DNA of 38,917 nucleotides from Pirellulales bacterium. Lineage in GTDB: Bacteria; Planctomycetota; Planctomycetia; Pirellulales; JADZDJ01. Below, piece by piece: positions 34,222 to 38,917 of this stretch. The stretch is from NCBI GenBank assembly GCA_020851115.1, contig JADZDJ010000299.1, forward strand, positions 1 to 38,917, given 5' to 3'. Every line of letters starts with the position of its first letter. Position 1 is the first letter of the stretch. The notes beneath the pieces are model-generated. The model made no database searches. It saw only the letters and a list, made by a program, of their open reading frames with translations, and was not told where the DNA came from. The position numbers and the translations under genes were made by a program.

Positions 34222-34368
34222 AATGGGGGCTCCGTGAGTGAAATGATATGCGGAACGCTCGATTTCCAGGCGAAAGGCAGACAATCAAAGATCGGCCAAG
34301 GCCGAAGGCTGCTCGCCGAATTATATCGGATTTCGGCGGCGCATGGGTAGTAGGTTTCGGCGGCCGGA

Positions 34369-35430
34369 CTATCGTTCGCGCCATAGAATTCGGTCGTCGA
34401 TGTTGAGTGCTTGCTGTAGTGCGGCGATTTGTCGCTTAAACCGACGAGAGTCGGCGGGATAACCGGCGGTGGGCTTAAGGTCCGCAAGCCGAGAGCACCA
34501 GAATTCGTTAAACGGCCGCATGGCCGCCTCGCGCAAGTACTTGGCGGTCATCGAAGCCAGCGCCACGGGCAAGAATCGCTCGCCACCCACCCAAAAGCCA
34601 AGTTCCACGCCTTGGTCATCGAATGAAAAACGATAGATGCTTCGCTCGTTCGATTCAATCCGCACATCGACCCAGCTATCGGTAAATTGTGTTTGCACGT
34701 GCGCGCGATAGAAATTTCGGCCACCGTGCTTGTCGCAATAAATCGCCACGGGGCCGGGCGGCGCTCGTTGAATCGCGGCGGCGACAAGCTCTAGGGTGAC
34801 TTGCGACAACGTATCGGATTTGTTTCCCCGTTCGACCAGTCCATTGAACTCATCGGGAAACACCGGCCGCGCAAGGATGTCGGCCAGTCGAATGCCGACA
34901 GAGTCGAAGCACTCGACGATCTTTTCTGAAAGCCCGTCCAATTCGAGGAGATTGCAACATAGGGGCAGCGGGCAGGTATACTGGCGGTGCCAGGGCAGCT
35001 CGCGCCAAGGGAGCGGCTCGCTGACAGTCGTCGTTGCCGGCCAAGGCGACTGGGAAGCGTCCCGCAAGAATGACGGCCGATGAAATCTGCTGCTGCGACG
35101 GCATTCCACGGCCAGATTCTCTTGCCAATGGAGCGATTGCCACAGTTCGATCCACTGTCGCGGATGATAGTCGCAGGTCGCTAGGGCCGCCAGCACTCCG
35201 CGCTCCAGGTGATCGAAGCCTTTGCCATTCTTGTAGACCGCTTTGGAATCGGCCCAAACAACACGATGGCAGTCACCTTTTTCAACAGCACTCGCGACGA
35301 CGCGCTGCAGCCGTTTGTAGAACATCGTACAGTCGATGTCATCGGCGACTTCCCACACGGTTGCTGCAACGACCAATGGCCCCAAATTTGGACCGTATCC
35401 GGCTTCGTCAACTCCAATCACAACGGGCAT
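34369..35430 (-). CDS. Divergent RNase HII-like protein
   Basis: Protein of 353 residues. It opens with 'MPVVIGVDEAGYGPNLGPLV', matching the RNase HII signature (GVDEAGRGPLAGPV) with its Asp-Glu pair. 'VVWADSKAVYKNG' matches the DSK motif. Near the C-terminus 'LASMTAKYLREAAMRPFNEF' resembles the SxxAKxxRD segment. The middle ('AIYCDKHGGRNFY') may carry another acidic residue. It is about 130 residues longer than standard RNase HII (around 210), with extra sequence between the motifs. RNase HII removes ribonucleotides and RNA primers from DNA; here the activity is inferred. The start at 35430 places the motif at residue 5; the frame is open to 35514. No other RNase H gene is in the window. Confidence 0.75.
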   Translation of the reverse strand: MPVVIGVDEAGYGPNLGPLVVAATVWEVADDIDCTMFYKRLQRVVASAVEKGDCHRVVWADSKAVYKNGKGFDHLERGVLAALATCDYHPRQWIELWQSLHWQENLAVECRRSSRFHRPSFLRDASQSPWPATTTVSEPLPWRELPWHRQYTCPLPLCCNLLELDGLSEKIVECFDSVGIRLADILARPVFPDEFNGLVERGNKSDTLSQVTLELVAAAIQRAPPGPVAIYCDKHGGRNFYRAHVQTQFTDSWVDVRIESNERSIYRFSFDDQGVELGFWVGGERFLPVALASMTAKYLREAAMRPFNEFWCSRLADLKPTAGYPADSRRFKRQIAALQQALNIDDRILWRER

Positions 35431-35851
35431 GGAATGCAATGGCCGACCGGTGCGGCAGGAAGCACGACGTTTTTCACCACTTTGCGACGAATGACTCGAA
35501 GTTCCGAACCGCATCGCGGACGTACACCGCCCAGATACGGCTGACGCGATTCCGTGCCCGCGCCCGTTGGGAAGCGTGCCGTCGCAATTGTTCGCTTCCT
35601 GACGAGCGCAGCTCGGAAGGGAGCAATTGCGAGTTTCCGACCGCGCGGGGCATCGCGATACGATGGCTGTGACAGGGGTTGCGACGGGCTGAATTGCCGC
35701 ACGTTGAAACCGCTAAAGTCTACTTGGGGTAATACTCTAATTGCTAGGGTAGGAGGCCGATAATTCGCCTCCCAGTTGTCGCCAATCGACCGACTCGCCT
35801 ACAATAGGCCCACCGCTGTCGGCGGGATCAACAACTATCAAGGAATTTCCA
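35431..35851. other. Divergent intergenic region with a long hairpin
   Basis: A 421-base gap between the RNase HII-like gene (minus) and a large secreted protein (plus). It contains a large imperfect hairpin at 35583-35631. No clear promoter or additional gene was seen. Confidence 0.5.
35583..35631. repeat. Long imperfect hairpin
   Basis: CGCAATTGTTCGCTTCC (35583-35599) and GGAAGGGAGCAATTGCG (35615-35631) pair over 17 bases with one mismatch and one G-T pair. Inside, GAGC and GCTC form a further short stem. No T run follows. It may be a REP-like element or a structured leader. Confidence 0.6.
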
Positions 35852-38062
35852 ATGAATTGCCCAACCTCCGCATTTCCTCGACATCGCCACTTATTTCTGC
35901 TGCTGGTCGTAGGAGCATTGTTCATCCAATGGCCGCGAGGTTTGATGGCCGCCCCCAAGTACGGCACATCGCTAGATTGGGCTCCGGCCGACACATCGTT
36001 CTACTCGTCCGGTCTACGGTTGCGCGAGCAATTCGACATCGTGGTCAACAGCAACGCGTTTAAGAAGATCGCCGAAATGTCCTCGGTGCAAAGTGCTTGG
36101 CAGACGGCGCAGTTTTTCCTTGCGTTTTCCGCGCCCGGCGCGACAGTCCAGCGGTTTTTCAACGATCCAAGCTATGGCGACCTGCGCGAATTCATCATCG
36201 ATGCGGTATCGCATGAAATTTGTATCTTTGGCGACAAGAAAGCCACCGATTTTCTCCAAACGGTGGTGACTACCATCAGCGCGATGCAATACCGAGCTGG
36301 GCTGGTCGATACGGACGATTCCAACACCACCGCGCGAATTCTACTGAATTCGCTCAACGCGCACATCGATCAATTGGCAACGCCCGGCCTCGTCGTCGGC
36401 TTCAAAGTGACCAACGTCGAGCGGGCCAAACAGCAGATCGACAACCTCAAAGAGTTGCTCGATGGCCAGTTGGAGGATCATTCGGACTTCGAGGGCCGGT
36501 TGAGCAAAAAATCGGTTGGCGGCTCCGAATATCTGGTCTTGGAACTCGACGGCAGTCTGATCCAGGTGCCGTGGGACGAAATCGAGCAAGAGCCGGGGGA
36601 ATATGAAAAGCTTAAGTCGAAGCTGCAAAACCTAAAGGCTTCGATCTGCCTTGGGGTGCGCGACAATTATGTGCTGCTGGCCATCGAGCCTACCGTCGAT
36701 GCCCTGGCCAAGCTGGGAACCGGCAAGAAGCTAGCGGAGGTCAAGGAATTTCAGGCGCTGGCGAAATTCGCGGACAAAAAGCTAATTTCGGTTTCCTATT
36801 CGAGTCAGCAGTTTATCGAAGCGCTCAATAATCCAACCCAACAGATTGACAACATGGTGGCGACGATTCGCCAAGGCCTGTCCCAAATCGACCTTGACGA
36901 TGAGATCGAACAGCGCATCGACAAGGATCTCGAAGAGTTAGGCGACGATCTTAAAGGCATTTTGCCGAAGCCCGGCGCAAACATGCGATTTTCGTACTTG
37001 ACCGACCGTGGCATCGAAGGCTACGGCTACGATTGGTCGGAAAACACGCTCTACGACGGCTCAAAACCGCTGTCGCTGCTCGACCATGTTGGCGGCAATC
37101 CGCTGTTGGCCCTTGTTGCCCGCGGCAAGTACTCGCCCGAGCAATACGATATGGTCCGCAAATGGGCAAAAATGGCGTTTGGCTACTTCGAGGAATTTGC
37201 GACGCCGCAGATGAGCCCCGACGACCAAGAGACGTTCAAAAAGGTAAAAGAACTGGGGATGCCGCTGGTCGAACGGCTCGATAAAGCCAACAGCGAGATG
37301 CTAATTCCCGCGCTGGCCGATGGCCAATCGGCTGTCGTGCTTGACGCCAAGTTGGTCAGCAGCAAATGGTTTATGGGCATGCGGCAAAACGACCAGCCGC
37401 TGCCGATGATCGAAACGGCGCTAGTCTTCGGGGTAAGTGATACCGCGTTGCTCAAGAAAGGAGTCGAGGAATATCGCTCGGCGCTCGTCGATCTGATTGC
37501 CCAGTTGAAAAAGGAAGAATTGATCCCACAAGATTCTGAACTTCCCAAGCCAGAAACCCGAGAAGTAAAGACCGATGCCGGCATGGGGACGATTTATTAC
37601 TACAAGCTTCCCGAGGAAGCCGGGATCGACGCCCAGTTGACGCCGAACGCCGGATTGAGCGAGCGAGTCGCCGTGCTGTCGATTTCGCCCAAACAATCGG
37701 CGAGGCTGCTGCAAGATACGCCGTTGACGGCAGGTTCCGACGGGCCGTTGAGCGATCGAAGCAAGGCGCTCGAATCGGCGCTGTACTTCAACTGGGCGGA
37801 AACAGTGGACGCAATCACTCCCTGGGCGGAATACGCGGTGCATCAATTCGTGGACGCGTACAATCAGCCCAATTCCGAGGATGAAGGGGACCAATCGCCA
37901 AACGCCGAAGCTGGAGACGAAGCGACGGCGAAGGAGTATCTCGAACAATTGCGAACCGTGATGTCGGCGTTGAAATGCCTGCGCACCTACCAAAGTGCAA
38001 GCTATCCCGAAGGGGACGCAACGGTGACTCATTCGGCCACCGAATTCAAAGACGTGCCGTAG
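35852..38062 (+). CDS. Large exported protein of unknown function
   Basis: Protein of 736 residues of no family I recognise. A signal peptide covers about residues 10-34 ('RHLFLLLVVGALFIQW', cleavage near 'LMA-AP'). The mature protein is acidic and helical with regular Leu/Lys/Glu-rich stretches, for example 'FKVTNVERAKQQIDNLKELL' and 'IDLDDEIEQRIDKDLEELGD'. The repeated 'GVRDNYVLLAIEPT' type strands suggest an alternating alpha/beta domain used at least twice. The last 40 residues hold an acidic low-complexity patch ('SEDEGDQSPNAEAGDEA'). AAGGAA six bases ahead of ATG 35852 supports the start. No catalytic motif is evident. It is probably a periplasmic or surface-associated protein. Confidence 0.8.
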   Translation: MNCPTSAFPRHRHLFLLLVVGALFIQWPRGLMAAPKYGTSLDWAPADTSFYSSGLRLREQFDIVVNSNAFKKIAEMSSVQSAWQTAQFFLAFSAPGATVQRFFNDPSYGDLREFIIDAVSHEICIFGDKKATDFLQTVVTTISAMQYRAGLVDTDDSNTTARILLNSLNAHIDQLATPGLVVGFKVTNVERAKQQIDNLKELLDGQLEDHSDFEGRLSKKSVGGSEYLVLELDGSLIQVPWDEIEQEPGEYEKLKSKLQNLKASICLGVRDNYVLLAIEPTVDALAKLGTGKKLAEVKEFQALAKFADKKLISVSYSSQQFIEALNNPTQQIDNMVATIRQGLSQIDLDDEIEQRIDKDLEELGDDLKGILPKPGANMRFSYLTDRGIEGYGYDWSENTLYDGSKPLSLLDHVGGNPLLALVARGKYSPEQYDMVRKWAKMAFGYFEEFATPQMSPDDQETFKKVKELGMPLVERLDKANSEMLIPALADGQSAVVLDAKLVSSKWFMGMRQNDQPLPMIETALVFGVSDTALLKKGVEEYRSALVDLIAQLKKEELIPQDSELPKPETREVKTDAGMGTIYYYKLPEEAGIDAQLTPNAGLSERVAVLSISPKQSARLLQDTPLTAGSDGPLSDRSKALESALYFNWAETVDAITPWAEYAVHQFVDAYNQPNSEDEGDQSPNAEAGDEATAKEYLEQLRTVMSALKCLRTYQSASYPEGDATVTHSATEFKDVP

Positions 38063-38305
38063 AAAGATGGACCGCACTGAGTGGCTGAATCGATACGACT
38101 GCCAATGTGAGAATTGTTACAACGGGCCGTCGCGTGAATGAGATCAGCGGCTTCGCAGATTTTGCTGATGGGCGATCAGTATTGCGGCCAGCTTTGGCAT
38201 GATGATCGCATCGCGCTTGTGAAACGCAGAATTCACTTGATCGCGGTAAGCTGTCACGGACATTGTACTTGCATTGTCGGACAGGTCGAGTAGCGAGTAT
38301 GCACA

Positions 38306-38896
38306 CTACGACTTCAAGTGTCCATCATAGTTCGGCTCGTGGCCGACTTTCCATTTGATATTACACCCGATGCTCGGCTTTTGCTCGGCCGACACCGCTT
38401 TGCCGGTCAACACCGCATCGAGTGCTGCTCGCAAGTCTTTCCCGGTGACAGGAATGCTGGACTCGGGCCGGCTGTCGTCCAGTTGGCCGCGATAGACAAG
38501 CTTGCGATTCTTGTCGAAGAGATAGAAATCGGGCGTGCAAGCCGCACGGTAGGCTTTTGCCACCGACTGCGTTTCGTCGTAGAGGTAAGGAAATGAATAG
38601 CCGCGCGCTTCCGCTTCGTGAACCATTTGCTCCGGCGAGTCGGCAGGATAGTTGGATACATCATTCGAGTTGATCGCTACCACGGAAGCGCCTTTGGCTT
38701 GGTATTCGCGAGCCATTAGGGCAAGACCGTCGGCGATGTGCTTCACAAAGGGGCAGTGGTTGCAAATAAAAGCGACAAGCAGCGCCGGTGCCGACTTGAA
38801 ATCGTCGAGCGACACGATTCGTCCATCGACGTTCGGCAATTGAAATGACGGGGCTAAAGTGCCAAGCGGCAACATCGTACTCGGCGTGCGTGCCAT
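38306..38896 (-). CDS. Thioredoxin-fold (AhpC/TSA-like) protein
   Basis: Protein of 196 residues with the redoxin fold. 'LGTLAPSFQLPNVDGRIVSL' opens it, 'LLVAFICNHCPFVKHIADGL' carries a CxxC pair (Cys45-Asn-His-Cys48), and 'YDETQSVAKAYRAACTPDFY' with cis-Pro after Thr is the usual substrate-binding corner, followed by 'LVYRGQLDDSRP'. This is the CNHCPFVKH group of AhpC/TSA-like proteins common in environmental bacteria, probably thiol-disulfide oxidoreductases or peroxiredoxin relatives. No signal peptide is seen, so a cytoplasmic role is likely. GGAGG seven bases ahead of ATG 38896 supports the start. It converges on the secreted protein at 35852-38062. Confidence 0.92.
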   Translation of the reverse strand: MARTPSTMLPLGTLAPSFQLPNVDGRIVSLDDFKSAPALLVAFICNHCPFVKHIADGLALMAREYQAKGASVVAINSNDVSNYPADSPEQMVHEAEARGYSFPYLYDETQSVAKAYRAACTPDFYLFDKNRKLVYRGQLDDSRPESSIPVTGKDLRAALDAVLTGKAVSAEQKPSIGCNIKWKVGHEPNYDGHLKS

Positions 38897-38917
38897 GGGA
38901 AACCTCCATCGAATGGA

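Overview
The window looks like chromosomal DNA of a planctomycete, probably of the Pirellulales type. This is inferred from gene content and not tested by any search. Pointers are a PEP-CTERM secreted protein, a transmembrane Ser/Thr kinase, an archaeal/eukaryal-type prolyl-tRNA synthetase, two Gfo/Idh/MocA oxidoreductases, several large secreted proteins of no recognised family, and many degraded insertion sequences. DNA is moderately GC-rich, genes lie on both strands, and most are loosely spaced single units or pairs.

Layout. 1-2.2 kb: a truncated ORF tail (transposase-like), an ECF-type sigma factor and a Gfo/Idh/MocA oxidoreductase. 2.4-7.1 kb: proS (minus) diverging from a large membrane-anchored protein of unknown function. 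7.5-10.5 kb: two M16 peptidase-family genes, one lacking the zinc motif and one lacking the substrate-binding Arg/Tyr motif, followed by acylphosphatase. 10.6-15.1 kb: an ABC-2 type permease, an ABC-exporter-like protein whose nucleotide-binding domain has lost its key motifs, and an SDR protein lacking the catalytic Ser and Tyr. 15.5-20.3 kb (minus): a small DUF5678-like gene, then a kinase-hemB-hemL run. 20.8-21.7 kb: a nitrilase-superfamily amidase.

21.7-26.3 kb is an accessory patch. At least four transposase remnants (IS256-like twice, IS30, IS1634/IS4-like) surround a CHRD/PEP-CTERM gene and a tightly linked Gfo/Idh oxidoreductase plus SUMF1-domain gene. 26.3-28.1 kb holds rimI, a small lipoprotein and an HU-family protein with a tail. 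28.1-29.2 kb has no convincing gene but carries a series of hairpins ending in a textbook intrinsic terminator on the minus strand, a candidate structured RNA. 29.3-32.3 kb: a secreted-protein gene split by an apparent frameshift, a strong terminator and a primary-type sigma-70 factor. 32.7-35.4 kb (minus): aldehyde dehydrogenase and a divergent RNase HII-like protein. 35.9-38.9 kb: a large secreted protein of unknown function and a thioredoxin-fold (AhpC/TSA-like) protein.

No tRNA, rRNA, CRISPR array, phage module or obvious defence island was seen. The strongest candidates for unusual biology are the run of apparently non-catalytic enzymes at 10.6-15.1 kb, the split-function M16 pair, and the structured element at 28.6-28.9 kb.
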